Assembly: GCA_037975125.1 (NCBI GenBank)
Contig: CM075851.1
Location: 79,709,479 to 79,773,478, forward strand
DNA length: 64,000 nucleotides
Direction: 5' to 3'
Origin: Latrodectus hesperus
Taxonomy: Eukaryota > Arthropoda > Arachnida > Araneae > Theridiidae
Shown: positions 1 through 61,495 of the stretch, in pieces
Numbering within the stretch: the stretch's first letter is position 1
Layout of the letters: the number at the start of each line of letters is the position of its first letter
The notes under the pieces: model-generated
Seen by the model: the letters and a program-made list of their open reading frames with translations, nothing else
What the model was told of the DNA's origin: nothing
Databases searched by the model: none
Made by a program: the position numbers and the translations under genes

Positions 1-193
1 AAAAATCTAAACCATGTTTCAATAAATATTTTTAAGATGATACTGAAAATATCTAAGAAGCAAAAATGTATTAAAAAGCCAGCCTTAAAAATGTAAAACA
101 CAAGATTAATGTGATATGTTATATTTTATTAAGACTTTTCTATACATTGTTTTACTGAAAAAAATCAAAACTTTTTAACCTATTATTTTACAG
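1..193 (+). other. Intron upstream of the laminin-like terminal exon
   Basis: AT-rich non-coding sequence that ends in a pyrimidine-rich tract and an AG acceptor at 192-193, directly before the LG-domain coding exon. No gene is seen in it. Confidence 0.7.
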
Positions 194-462
194 TCGTTAA
201 ATCCAATAATTTTGTATCTATGGGTGTGGATGGCGTATTCTCTGATCCAGGGATAGGAGTTGGTGGAGTTTCATCAACAGATACTCTTGATCCTTTATAT
301 ATTGGTGGCATTCCAGAATCATCATATACTAAGTCTGGAGTCCTAACAACTGATCAATTTGTTGGCTGTATGCGGTATCTTGAATTAGATTCAAAACCAC
401 AATCATTCGGTCAATCAAGAGTATTTGGTCAAGTTACTTTAAATACTTGTCCAACAATTTAG
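194..462 (+). CDS. Laminin alpha-like protein, C-terminal LG-domain exon (partial gene)
   Basis: This is the last coding exon of a secreted basement-membrane protein, most likely a laminin alpha chain. The exon opens after a clear acceptor (TTTTACAG) with two bases of a split codon, then reads about 88 residues to a TAG at 460-462. The sequence has the second half of a laminin G-like fold: DPLYIGGIPE, then TDQFVGCMRYLEL, and it ends RVFGQVTLNTCPTI. The GCMR cysteine and the last cysteine are the usual LG disulfide pair. Family knowledge: laminin alpha chains end with LG4-LG5 domains that bind dystroglycan and heparin, and a stop right after the last LG cysteine is typical. Upstream exons lie outside the window, so the exact paralogue cannot be named. 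Agrin, perlecan or a neurexin-like protein are alternatives. No frameshift or stop is present. Confidence 0.75.
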
Positions 463-484
463 CTTATCTCTAAGTTAAATATGA

Positions 485-490
485 AATAAA
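485..490 (+). terminator. Poly(A) signal of the laminin-like gene
   Basis: An AATAAA hexamer lies 23 bases after the stop codon of the LG-domain exon. Further A/T-rich hexamers follow near 573-585, so the exact cleavage site is not certain. Confidence 0.55.
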
Positions 491-1425
491 AATTTTTGAT
501 AATTTTGTGTGATTATTTTCTATTTTAATCGATCGTTTTCTTTGATGTACTTTTATTTCTTAAAATTAACATAATAAAATAATAAATTTAATTTTATAAG
601 TAAGCAATTTACTCTTTAACAATTGTCAAGACATTGCTGATGAAATATATAATTCACCTCAGCTAAAATTAAGATAAGAATTTTAACTTACATAGTCAAA
701 CAACAAACATCAAAGTACTGTACAAATTATTGAGAAAAATATAAAGAATGCCTTCGAATAATTAATCTGCTTTTTACACTCTAACGAAGAAAACTTTCAG
801 TTTTCATTTTCAAACAGACTTCATCTGAATAGCAGTTATTTTTAAATGACACATATTGTGAAATATTTAATATATTCATTTCTAGATGTAGAAATTTTAA
901 ATATTTTTTATTGCAATTAAAGTAAAATTTAAAAATTATTCCGTGGGATTTATAATTTTTCATTATGACACTGTAGAAACCAAAACTAAAATGAGATAAA
1001 TGATACTATTTTTTATTTGATAATTAATGTGTCTGTCTTAATTATGTTTTTAAAAAATTTATTATGATAAAAAATGTTATGTAAATGATGCATTTAAAAA
1101 CATTATATTACAAATCTACATTTTTCTGAATATTGATGATTTTGTGATTCCAAAATTAACATGGGTGCATCCTTCACATTGAAAACAGATCCATTGGTAT
1201 CTGTTACAAGGTAAAAATTTTATTGCATATTAAAATTCTGTTGACATTAGAGCCGTTATTTTTAGATCGGTCCATTTTTTCAAATTTATAACCTGAAGAT
1301 TTAAAATCTTGCATCCATAATAAATAAGATTCATATAATTGAAATTATAATTTGAAAAAATTGTGAAATGTATCTATTCTTATAGAAAAAAAAAATAATA
1401 ACTACACTTCATAACTTTCAGACTC

Positions 1426-1430
<5 letters not shown>
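491..1430. other. Intergenic AT-rich DNA
   Basis: Only short chance open frames occur here, such as 781-963 on the - strand. No motif, splice pattern or repeat was recognised. Confidence 0.6.

Positions 1431-1504
<74 letters not shown>
1431..1504. repeat. (AT)n microsatellite
   Basis: An uninterrupted run of AT dinucleotides, about 74 bases long. It ends about 40 bases before the fold-back element at 1542. Confidence 0.98.
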
Positions 1505-1506
<2 letters not shown>

Positions 1507-1541
1507 CAAAATTATTGATCAATTGATAGACAGGATACATT

Positions 1542-2574
1542 GTAAAGTTTTTTTTTTTTAGCTTTTATTTCTCAAACCGTTGGCCAGCGACGATTTTTGT
1601 TGAAAAATGTTTCAAATAAGAGGAATTTTCATGTTATGCTATTCTTAGATTTAAAAATTTGATTTTTGCAAAAATTGTAAAATAGGTAGTCTTTATAATT
1701 ATGTTTAGATAATGTTTGCCTTTTCCTTAATAAATCTAACAAAAAAAGTTTAATTTTTCTGTGACAAAAAATAAGCAAGATATTTAGTTTTAGAGTTTGT
1801 GATTTTTTTGGTCTCTTAAAGTTACAAAATTAAATAATATAATTCTAGAGTTAAATCCGTGGAAAACATAACCTTTACGCGAAAAAAAATTTTTTTTTTC
1901 TCGTCAACATATGATGTGTATCTATAGCCACGATGTTGGAAGCTATAGCAATGACATTTAGGGTTGAAACAGAATTTTTTTCTCATTTGTGATCAATCAA
2001 CTTCTGATGAGATATTTCACCCGAGCAACATTTAATATCCGAATTTCTTGATTAGGGACTCACATTTTACGTCCTAGTGTACTTAAATTAACACCAGCCA
2101 TTTCACTGATCAGTATTGAGTCCCGGCTGGATCCTATACCTCGGGGGTGTACATGCAAATATCCCACAAGCATAAAATACATCAAGAATATTGGGCATAA
2201 TCTTACAATTTTTTTACATCGAATTTTTAACTATTGTTTTAAATTAAGCATTCATTCTCTAATTCAGTTTCATTGTAATTCTAAATTGATTCTAATTATT
2301 TGTACAAAAGACCCGCATTTCTCAAGTTTTCTGGTGTGTAAAGTTTGGAAAACGAAGAAATGATTTTTTTAATTAGATTTGGTAGGGAAAATGCAAAGTA
2401 TTTTCTAAATTAAGACCCAAGCAACATAGAAATTTAAATTTTACAATTTTTGCAAAATCGAATTTTTAAATCTAAAATTGATATAATAAAAAGTTCCTTT
2501 TATTTGAAACTTTTTACAATAAAAATTGTCTCCAGCCACTAGTTTGAGAGACAATCGCCTATAAAAGACTTTAC
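1542..2574. mobile_element. Non-coding fold-back element with long terminal inverted repeats
   Basis: The two ends are inverted copies of each other over roughly 200-280 bases. The left end starts GTAAAGTTTTTTTTTTTAGC and the reverse complement of the right end starts GTAAAGTCTTTTATAGGCG. Both then share CTCAAAC, GTTTCAAATAA, AGATTTAAAAATT and GCAAAAATTGTAAAAT in the same order, with about 15-20% divergence by eye. The central 500 bases hold no open frame. This structure fits a MITE or fold-back DNA transposon. No clear target duplication was seen, so the outer edges are approximate and the superfamily is unknown. Confidence 0.6.
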
Positions 2575-3522
2575 TATGCATATTAATATTATGTAATTTG
2601 TATTTTGATAAATTAATTTCATGGATTGATGGAAATTCTAAATCTTTCTAACATAATCAATGCACATAATAATTACTTTTAAATCTTTGTTATCTCTTGA
2701 ATCGAAAATCAATTCATTCACATAGTTAAAAGCTTAAATATTTTTTCTATATTATACAAATAAAATTTTTATTTTTTATATCATGAAACTTGATTTGATG
2801 AATTTGTTATTAATTTTTAAATATTTAGAACGATTTGATGTACTTTTTTCTTTCTTTTTTAAAATTTAATTATTAATTTAATTATTATATTATTATTTAC
2901 TTTAATTTAATTATTATACTCTGATTATGTTTTGGTCATATCTATTTTTTCAAATCTATTTATTTTACAAAATAGGAATTTTATTTAATAAATATAAATT
3001 ATTTTTTCCATGTAAATTATTTTTATTGATTTCTATACAAAATTTATGGATTTCATTGCATAATCCTAAACATTATGATTAATTAAATTTTACAATATTT
3101 CAGATAAAAAAATGTGCAAGAAATGGTTTAATTGATAAAGAATGAGTTTAAAATATAATTATGTACCTTAACATTAAAATACTGATTGTCTATATGGTTG
3201 AAAATGAACTAAACTTTAGATATGTAAACAAATATAATTAATTTTAATTGTATTTATTTTTTCTTGGAAGATAATCTTTTGAAAAATGTCCTTTACAAAA
3301 ATTTTATATAAAACATTATTTTAAATTAAGTTTCAAATTATAAAAGCCAAAAAAAAGTTCATATTTTTACAGATGTATTTCATTATCAACAATATGTAAA
3401 ATGATCATATTTCTGTTAATTTATCTATTTGAATGGTAATTTTGCATAATTAAATTAACTGATAAAATTTTATTAATTTATATGGATAAATAACGAAATA
3501 TGGTGTATTATGCTATATTCTG

Positions 3523-3524
<2 letters not shown>

Positions 3525-3559
<35 letters not shown>
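3525..3559. repeat. (AT)n microsatellite
   Basis: A pure run of AT dinucleotides, about 35 bases. Confidence 0.95.
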
Positions 3560-3561
<2 letters not shown>

Positions 3562-6500
3562 TGTTTATATACATCAAAATATTGTGTGTATATATAAACT
3601 CATTTATAGATTAATCATAGATAAATAGATATAATAATTATTGTCATAAAATTTCAATTATTAGAATTATTTATATTAAAAGAACCAATAAGATTGAAAT
3701 GTAGTCAAGTATTTGAATTGAATTCATAATTAAGTAAGAAGAAAAATAGATAAAATAAAAATGTACTTTTGTGTTCCTTATAATAAATTAAAAAGCAGTT
3801 TGAACATTAATCAACATTTTATTACATTGACATATGTACAATATAAAGCTTTTTTTTAATTTACATGAAAATTGCATGTACAATAGAATCTTTCTTGCAT
3901 GTATCATATGTGACTTGAAATAATGGTTTCTTTTAGTAATTATTTTTTCTTTATCTCTGTTAAAAGTTTAAAAGAAATTTGCTTTTAGAAAATACGACTT
4001 TTATAAGCTCATGTTAAATGGAACTTCAGTTTATATTAATTAGCATCTTATAATCTTAAGGCCATTTGGAAATATTTTTCCTGAAAAAAAGGCAATAACT
4101 TTCAAAATGAGCATATAGATATCAATAATGTTTTAGTTGCTTTGCCATTGATACCATTTACATAAATAGTAAGTGAATGAATTGAAATCTTATTGAAAAA
4201 TTATACCTAAATTTTTCAATATTTTGATACATAAGCTCATTGCATTTTGCAAATAATTTTAACTTATGTTGTGAATTTGACTTTAAGATTCATGCCATCG
4301 CAATGAAAGTTAAATGCTGATAAGCGTTATGATATAAAAATTATAATTCACATACCATTTTACTATAACTATACAATATTTCTGTCATTAAAAGAAATAA
4401 AATGTAATTATAGAAGTAAATATAGAGAGTTTTAAATATTGATTAATATCTACGAATGTATATAGTTTTGTGTCTTAAGTTTATGCTGATAAAAATAGAA
4501 ATAGTGATAAAGAAATTTTTAGAAGTGTTAATGTATATCAAAGTTATAAATGTTTAATTTATAATGTATATGAAAATATTACATTTAAATATTACTAATA
4601 TGCAAAATTCTGTTTACTTTAAATCATTTTTATATATAAACATTTAAATTAATTTACTGTTATTTAGTATTTGCTTATACATTGATTTTCAAAACTATTG
4701 ATTATATAAAGATTTAAGTTCATAATATTCGAGTGATACTTGTATTTTGTTTTATGTTATTATAATAAACTTTACTAGACAAATGTTTTTTATTATAATG
4801 ATTATCATATCCAAGGTTTGATGTTATATCTTTTAAGCATAGCTATCATATAATCCTTTTAGTGTTATTTTGTATTTAATAAATTGTTTAGCAACTTGTT
4901 CCTCAGAGAAGTCAGATTTTTAACTTTCCAGTGATCGAATATTGACATTTTTATTGAATTTTATAGTTCCTCTTTGTATTATTAATAAATTAATTCATGA
5001 TAATTTAGAATACTTATTATAGTAGGTATAAATGTATTTTGTATGCATATAATTATTAGAAATTTTAGTTTATTGCTTAAAATTTGAATTCATATTTGTT
5101 TATTTTCTCACATATTCATTCAATTTAAGTTTTTTGTTTTTTTCTTCGGTTATAAATTTTAATATTGTAAAGTTTTATCTATATTTTTCAATTCTAAATG
5201 ATACTATTTAATATATTTAGGCATTCAAGCTTATTTTCAAATAAAAATCGATACATATATATATATAATATATGATTATGTAAGCTTAGTTAAATTTGCT
5301 TTGGTCCCTGACAAAATATCACTAAAAGGATTGCATGACAGCTGTTCCATTGTTTACTTTAAATACAAATGATGCACAGAGATTGATAGATAAACTATTA
5401 ATTATTTTACTATTTATCATTATTAACTAAAGCACAATGAAAATATTTTGCTTGATTTACATTACTGACTTCAATTCAAAATTATTATTTTGTAAAGTTT
5501 AACTTTTAACATTTATTTCCTTTAAAATTTTTAGTTAATGCTTGATGCTGAGTATATGCATATTTATCTGACAGTATTGTTATGCAAAATGAGTTCGAAG
5601 TTTCTAATCGATTGATGATGATATGAAATGCTAATATAATACAAAAACATGAACATATAACTTAATTAAATCAAAGAACTGCTTAGCTATAATAACTATA
5701 ATAAACACATAAACTAGGAACACTACACAGAAGTTTACAAAGTTTGAAAATTATATTTCTATACACTTATTGTTATTTTATATTCTTTTATTGTTTTATA
5801 ATAGTTAAATTTTTATTTTTATGCAAGTTCGATTTTTATCATAAAATACAAATTACACTTTTAAAAAAAATATCCTTTTTCAATCCACAATTGATATCTT
5901 TATGATAATTTAATTGCCCTTTTGATAAAGGGTAATAAGCAGCAAAATTATTATCTATTAATATGCTAAATTAAGTGGTAAAAAATGTAAGTTAAGTATC
6001 AAAGAACTATTAATGTAGTAATTTGGAAATATATTAAGTTATACAAACAAAAGGCTTCAAAAATTGTAAAGACATCAGTTTTGACCGCTTTCTATATCAT
6101 TAAAAATAATTAAGTATAAGTATTTGAAATTCCAATATTTTGTAAAGATAGATTGGTCTCTGGTAGACTTTAAAAAAGATGCTAGAAATTCGCACTTCAA
6201 AAATGCATGAGAGGAGTTCCTTAGCAATAGTGATCTTTAAGAAAAGTTTCAATGCAAGTATATTTGAAAATGTCTACATGGTACAAAATTATATTATTAA
6301 GTAAACTTCTCGTTTTGAACTTAATCGATTTACAGTTTTATGTTACACTAGAAAAAGCTTAATTCTTTTTTTATATTCATGAATCTATAACTGACAGATT
6401 TAATTGATAAACTTTGGATAAAATTTATAATGTAATTGACATTTTTTCAGAACTCTTTCATTTCATTAATATAATAGCAAGTTCAATGTAAAAATCAACG

Positions 6501-6577
6501 AACCATCTTAAATTATTGAATTCTCTCAGTCAAATTTTATCAGATTGCTGTGTTACTGTGACATCCCAAAGAATTTT

Positions 6578-6622
6578 TATTTATTATTTTTATTTATTTA
6601 TTTATTATTATTATTATTATTA
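6578..6622. repeat. TTTA/TTA simple repeat
   Basis: A run of TTTA units that changes into TTA units. Confidence 0.85.
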
Positions 6623-8718
6623 TTTTTTTTGAATTTTTCTGTTAACACAAAATTGTAAAAACAAACAAAAATTTGAATTTTGTAAGTGATTAACTCTCTT
6701 AAAGAATTATCTTCATCATCAATGATTTTAATTTGATGTTTGCATTTTTAAAACTGATTTTAGAAATGAGATAAAAATATGTGCCACACCAAATACCAAT
6801 CATCTCTTTCTTTAACTTTAGGATGACTTTGGAGTGTGATTAACTTAATGAATTCAATAGCAAGTTTAATTCACACTTAGATTTTTTTTTATATGCATTG
6901 TTACTTTCAGTTGCCGGGTTTTTTTTAAGACATTCAAAAGATTTGTGAATAAATGAATCGCTGTAATTCTCATAACTCAATATTTTAATTTAGATTGTTC
7001 TAAATGCATATTGTATCTATGCAAAGCAATTAAACGAATATATTAAACAGATCTTAATAGGAAATACATGCATTTAAAAAGGATTAAGTCATTCCTCATC
7101 ATATTTCTAGATTTGTTTGAAACATAAAACACAAAATCTTACCAAAGTAGAGTAAAAAATTTTTATAGACTTTTGTCTATAAGCAAACACTGTTATTTAT
7201 CCATTTCATTGTTTTATACATAAGATAAAGTTTAGTGATTACTGTTAAGACAAAAATATTTTCAATTACATTTTTTTAAAATTTGTTAAGTAAAATATAT
7301 TTAAATTAAATTTTGTTTGAAAAATTCTTGTAAAAATGTAGACGAAAAAAATAAAGAGGTAGTAGAGCTTAACTTATAGAGAAGATGAAATGTTTGAATA
7401 GCACAAAATATCTAAATTAAATGCAAACATTTCAAAAAATGTAAACTAACTTTGACTAACAAAGGGTAAAACTAACAATTATGAGTATTATCTCATAATT
7501 CTCCACATTTGGTTATACGTTATCTATAAAAATTAATTTTATGTATCTGTATATATTATCTCTATCAATGATATTACTCCTAAATAATTTGAATATATAT
7601 CTGTATTCATAAACAATGCAGTTATTCTCATTATTTGCTAACTTTAAAATTAGCTTTTTAATATTTATTATTAAAAATATTTCTTTCATTTAATCAGATA
7701 TTATTTTTATATTTGCCATTCTAAAAAAAAGGAAGTAACACAAAAGAGTTTTCCTTTTAATGTTTATTTAAGTTTTTAAGGTCCTATTTTATTCTTTCTC
7801 ACAATTTATAAATTGTTTGAAAATTGAAAACTTTACTCATGTGTATATTATAAAAGTGTAATATTTAAATAATTGCATATACATATTACAGCTATTAATT
7901 CAAAAATTAAATCAACCACATTTTTTGATCAATCTTCGGTTCAGAAAATAAATTGTATAACTGATTGTTATACAATTTTCTCATTAGTTTATATATAAGG
8001 AAATCAATTATTGTGTATAGAAAATATTTTCCAATCCATCCAATACACTTTCAGGTGACAAAAATATATCGAAAATGCACACACTCTATAATTTTCTACA
8101 TTACACCATCTATACAAGAGGAAGGACACCACTTTCAAGGATATGCTCTATTCGATTTGTTGTAATACATAAAAGAATAATGATGAAATGCATACATATA
8201 TTTACATATTTCTATTCTCAAGTATTCAATAAAACTTTCATCATCATATGGTTGTCTTCATGTGGACCCTTTTAAGTATGATAACATTCAACATCAAATA
8301 TATTATAAGTAGTATAAAGAAAATCTTCAAATTTCATACAATACAATTGTTTTTCTTTCAATGACATTATGATAGTATGTTTAAAAATAAAAGAAATATA
8401 GATGGCATTACACAACCAACAATAATAAGTAAAGCAAATGGCACCATAGAAATGCATCTAAAAATATGCGTATCACATAAATATTCTAAACATAGATATT
8501 TTCTATATTTTAATGAATTAATTATGAACATATCGAAAAGTGAAACAAATGCTTTCAAAGTTGACTGTAACTATGGAAAGAAAAGTCAACTTTGCTTATG
8601 AATTTGAATAGCAATGAAAACGCATTAATGATATTAAAAAAAATTTTTTTTTAATAATGTTAAATTAAGTTGTGTATAATGGGATGATTTGAATGAAATA
8701 TACATATATGATAAGTTT

Positions 8719-8883
8719 TTATATTGATTTTTGCAAAAGAACACTATATGATTTTATATTTGTTCTCTCCAGTATATAAATCACCGAGAGTCTCACTGAT
8801 AGTAATATAATGCCTAATAATATACCAATTGGGCTTCTGGAATTGTTGGAAGAAGCACTAATATCGTCACCTGTTCTTGTTAT
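8719..8883 (-). CDS. Possible orphan terminal exon encoding a hydrophobic C-terminus
   Basis: On the - strand a plausible acceptor (AATTTCAG) is followed by 54 open codons and a TAA at 8719-8721. The peptide begins ITRTGDDISASSNNSRSP, then has a hydrophobic run (IGILLGIILLSVRLSVIYIL) and a short polar tail. This is the layout of a GPI-anchor signal or a single membrane span at the end of a surface protein. The M13 gene upstream already has its own stop at 11540, so this exon would have to belong to another - strand transcript. No partner exon was found between 8.9 and 11.5 kb. It may equally be a chance open frame in AT-rich DNA. Confidence 0.25.
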   Translation of the reverse strand: MTRTGDDISASSNNSRSPIGILLGIILLSVRLSVIYILERTNIKSYSVLLQKSI

Positions 8884-9647
8884 CTGAAATTATAAATTCA
8901 TATTAGAGTAAATTTAAATTATTTACATAAAGCAAAACTATGATATACTCGTATGATTATACAAAGTAGAGAAACTCGAATTAAGTAATACTAGGTTAAG
9001 ATACTCAAATACTACTTCGATTATGAAGTCATTGACGCCTACACATACTGAAAGAACAGAAGCGTTTCCGGTATGGTGGTTTTTGATTGAATTGAGAAAG
9101 CTAATACACAAAAAATGGATAAATACTAATAGAGGAAGGATGAATCTTAAATATTTATTGCGTGTGAGTGATTAAATTTCAATCTTAAAAGAGTTTTTAA
9201 ATTTCATAAGCTTTTTGAATCTCATATTTATTGATTATTTTATACTGGGCCTCGTTGTAATTTTATGCCTAGAGAAAATTAATAATTGGTGCTCTATTAG
9301 ATTTTAAAATGATTCTTATAATATCACTTATTATTTGATTAGAAATATTCATTTTTGGCAAATTTTTTTTATTTAAATTGTTTTTTTTTCCGTGAAAATT
9401 AAAAAGGCTGTTATAAAGGAAAAGTAAAAACTTAATTTATGAAATATTTTATTTGTTATGGACAAGTTACAGAACTGCTATTGGGATATCTTCTATGCGA
9501 TGTCAAAAGTATGATTCTCAGAAAAAAATATTCCTACATATTTCCTGTTAAATTAAAAACAGTATATAAATAATTTTTAAAATTTACTTGAGTGTATTAA
9601 AAAGATACATCTACATAGTTTTGGGCGATTTCATTTAAAGAATAAGA
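8884..9647. other. Intergenic DNA without recognised features
   Basis: No open frame, repeat or splice pattern stood out. Confidence 0.5.
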
Positions 9648-9906
9648 TATGGTACGGCAGATCATATGTAGGCCACAACTTAGTGTCCATATCTGTTTTC
9701 CTGACCGAAGGCCGTGGGGCATATGTCCTGCTTAAGTGGTCAGCGTAACGAAAAACACTCAGTGTTTAGTTTCCAAAGATCCTTGGTATTCAGTTTATCA
9801 ATCAAATAAAGCGATGAAAGGCTGTTGATGAAAGCCCAAGCCTAAGTATCGAACCTCGGACGTGTTTATTGGTACGCGAAGCGCTACCTCTAAGCCTCCG
9901 GGCTTT
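9648..9906 (-). mobile_element. tRNA-derived SINE, type D
   Basis: Read on the - strand it starts GCCCGGAGGCTTAGAGGTAG. It has an A-box-like TTAGAGGTAGCGC and a B-box-like GGTTCGATAC about 40 bases later, and the head closes with CTTGGGC, like a degenerate tRNA. A 190-base body unrelated to the other SINEs follows. It is not a tRNA gene, because the acceptor stem and loops do not pair properly. Confidence 0.6.
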
Positions 9907-11148
9907 TTGGGGACTTCATTAATGAAGTTAAAATTTTATATTTCGGTCAATAAAATCATTTTATGTTTAGATAAATATAATCAATTTAGCTAAACGTATT
10001 GAAATTTGATGGAAGAATTTATTTTCATTCACAGAAATTGGAATAAATCTAATAAAATAGAAGTTGATATTTAAATGGATATAAATTTTCCATTTCTGTA
10101 ACTGGAGAAAATAGTTTGGAAGTATACACACACCGATTAATATTTGTTTTTACACTTCAGAGTAAAGACAATTACAAAACATATATCTAAATACGTCATA
10201 CATCGATAAGCTTTTGTAGCAAAATTGAATGATATTTGAAATACAAACTTGAAAACAATATTATGTTTTCTTAACATAGCTAATTTGATCATAAATTAAA
10301 ATAAACATACTTAGTATTATATTAATTAAAAATAAAATTAAGGAAAGAATGTGTTATTAGTAATATTGTCAAATTAAATCTTTCTTGTTTTGTTTTTATC
10401 CGTAAAATCACTTTTGCAAGTTTCGACTGGATTTAAAATTTAACTAGAATTAAGCTGGTTGCACTACAACACCTGTGTAAAAGACATAAGTTTATAACTC
10501 ACTATCTGAAGCAAATATTAAAATTCTCATTACTGATCCATTAAATTCGCGCGAGTTAAACTTTTATGGCCATATTTATTCTTATTCTTGGCTTCTCATT
10601 ATGGCCATTTTTTCCAAATGAAAGAGGTTTCAACCCTAGTCCAATGGAACAACGGAAGAAATTAATGAAAATTTAATCTTTCCATTACAGGGAAAATATA
10701 TTATCAATTCTCGATAACTTGATTTCACATACATAAACACACACAAAAAAATAAATAAATAAAATCTAGTTATTAAAAGATTGAGTTATTAAGAGCATTT
10801 AAAATTTCATTCAAATATAATTATCAAAGTTAATTTAATAATTATGTATAAATATATATTGATTGAAGAAAATTCTATTGTGCAATACAGCCTATAATTA
10901 CAAACTCTGAAATATATAATAAATATATAATTTAGGATAAATGTATCATATGAAGCAAAAAATATTCTTTTGTATTTCCTAAAATTTTTTTAAATTTTAG
11001 TCGTATAATATGGTTTTATGCGTCAGAAATAGTAAAATTATCTAGTTTTGCAAATTAAGAAAATTTTTTCATTTTGCTTTCTCTAAAGTCCAAGTAGTTT
11101 CTAATATCCAAGTAGTAGTCTAATGTTGTCACATTTAAAATTTGACGT
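9907..11148. other. Intergenic DNA, 3' of the M13 gene
   Basis: AT-rich sequence with no supported gene. Confidence 0.5.
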
Positions 11149-11191
11149 TTTATTTGAATTTTTTTTTATATTTACTATAAATTATTTTATT
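11149..11191 (-). terminator. Candidate poly(A) signals of the M13 metallopeptidase gene
   Basis: On the - strand, AATAAA hexamers occur at 11186-11191 and 11149-11154, about 350-390 bases after the stop codon. They are the nearest canonical signals I noticed. In DNA this AT-rich, such hexamers are common, so this is only a candidate. Confidence 0.35.
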
Positions 11192-11539
11192 ATTATTACG
11201 TTTAATTTAACGAAAGTTCCTTCATTGTATATTAATATTACGATACAAAATTTCCACTTAAAATCCAATTATTTGTTTCAAATGTATTTACAAAATGTTT
11301 TCTTTTTTATGAGAATATTTACAAAAGAAGATATTGCTGAAAAGAGAAATACGTGTACTCTCTCAAAAAATTAGTTTTACTCTTTTGATCCTTTTAAAAA
11401 TAAATCATAATAATTTTTCATATCAAACAAATATGAAAAGTTTTTGAAAGTGTGTTCTTAGATTTTTCTAAGTGTAGCAAGAATCGGAAAAATATATTTA
11501 AATGAGTATATTACCTTCTCTGGGTAGACTAATGAATCT

Positions 11540-59978
<48,439 letters not shown>

Positions 59979-60985
59979 CAGCTTCTTTTAAGAATTTAAA
60001 TGTCAAAAATATTAATATTTAAAAAGTATTCGAAAACTCATATTGAAAAGTTTATACGGTTTATAGAAAATGAAAAGAATTTGAATCTCACAGAAAGAAA
60101 ATGGGAGAATAAAAGTTGTAAATGGATGTTACCTTATTTCAGCAATTTTCAGTGATAAACTGGAAGTGGTCAGTTAAAACTTGATGATAATTTTGATTTT
60201 TCTCATGATAAGGAGAAAGTAATACTTTAAAAGATAAAGTATAAAGTTCTTAGTAATCCACTTAAACATGTTCATGATTCGTAAAAGCATAAGATATGTA
60301 CCAATATTATAATAAATATTATACGTCGTGTGAGATATTGTTTATATTCAATTTAACTAAGTAATTTTTGAAAGAAAAAAATTATTCTGGTGAAGATTTG
60401 TCACTCGTCAAATCCTACATATTTGGAATTATTATTTGACATTTTGTGTTTGAGAATGTTTCCATATGATTAAATTGTGAAGAAAGAAAATTATAGATAT
60501 GTGTTTAGGAACTTACAGTAAACTCATAGCATCTTTCCAGAAAATCTTTCTAGGTTGTTGGTTAAGTTAGCTCAATTATTTGTAAATAGAGCTAAATTTT
60601 AATTACAGTTGTCATATTTTTGGATTTTGATAAAAAAGTAAAATGTTTCGGTAATATCTTATACAGTGTAGTATACAGCTTAACAGTGAAGATTATTCTA
60701 AAACATGTTTTATATAACATCTGTTGCGTATTATTATCCGCTGGGAGGATTTTTCAAAGACAATATAGAAAGATTTACTAATTTGACGGTCTACGTTCAC
60801 TTTTAATACAAATCGCTCTAATTACCTAAAGTTAAAATCTATCATCTCTCTTTTCTTGAATTTCAAATTAGTCTGACAGTGTTTTGCACTTGGTGATCTA
60901 CACTATCAAATCACCTGTAAGTTTTATTTCTCAGTAAGATATCATCATACACACATACCACATAATTGTAGCAGAGTGTTAACTA
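59979..60985. other. Upstream region of the M13 gene
   Basis: If the exon at 59894-59978 is first, the promoter or 5' leader exons should be here. No clear TATA and initiator pair can be claimed in such AT-rich sequence. Confidence 0.3.
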
Positions 60986-60989
60986 GAGG

Positions 60990-61170
60990 CCTCTTATGCT
61001 GGGCTCCAAGCTGGGAACCAAATAGTTAGAACTTCTGGATCAACATTTCATGTACTTCATTATCACCTTGAATTTGACTGTTTGCGGTGATTTGAAATCA
61101 ACTTTTAATTGTAAGTTCCGGTCTAATTAGATATCGCCTGCAAAAAAATAATAATCGTAGAGCGACAAAC
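60990..61170 (+). mobile_element. SINE type B, degraded copy
   Basis: A worn head, GCTCCAAGCTGGGAACCAAA with TAGTTAGAACTTCTGG, is followed by the recognisable tail AAGTTCCGGTCTAATTAGAT, then ATCGTAGAGCGACAAACAAA. These are the tail blocks of the type B SINE at 40049. Confidence 0.65.
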
Positions 61171-61179
61171 AAATTCTAC

Positions 61180-61495
61180 CAGCGTTTCTCTGTGATGTGG
61201 TAGTAGACAACGCTTTTCGGAGCATTAGGTTTCGGGTTCAACTCCAACCATTATTGAGCAACTGGAGATAGATATTACGCATATGTCTTCTATAAACACC
61301 AGTCAAAGCAGGTGTTTTGGAGTTTTCAGAGTTTCCTCGCTTGGAACACGGGAATATAGTTCACTATTAATGAAAAGTCTTCACGGGAAGCCATTCAAAG
61401 GTTTGGGTTGTCCAATATGCGGGGTCAGAGCAAACCAAGCCAATGGTCTTATGCTCAGTCTTATCAAGCAATCTCTCTCAATATTCTATATTTAG
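61180..61495 (+). mobile_element. SINE type C
   Basis: Head: GTGATGTGGTAGTAGACAAC with GGTTTCGGGTTCAACTCC (B-box). Body: GGTGTTTTGGAGTTTTCAGA, ACACGGGAATATAGTTCACT, AAAGTCTTCACGGGAAGCCA. It is the best preserved type C copy for the 5' half. The 70-codon open frame inside is incidental. Confidence 0.7.

Larger units (their letters stand above)
2575..8718. other. Long intergenic AT-rich stretch
   Basis: No gene or recognisable transposon was found in this 6-kb region. It contains an (AT)n tract at 3525-3559 and (TTA)/(TTTA) repeats near 6578-6622. The small open frames at 7965-8601 overlap on both strands, have no known motif, and look like chance. Confidence 0.55.

Noticed and set aside
8075..8601. 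Cluster of overlapping open frames on both strands
   Set aside because: None has a start context, splice signals or a motif; they overlap each other in different frames as expected by chance.
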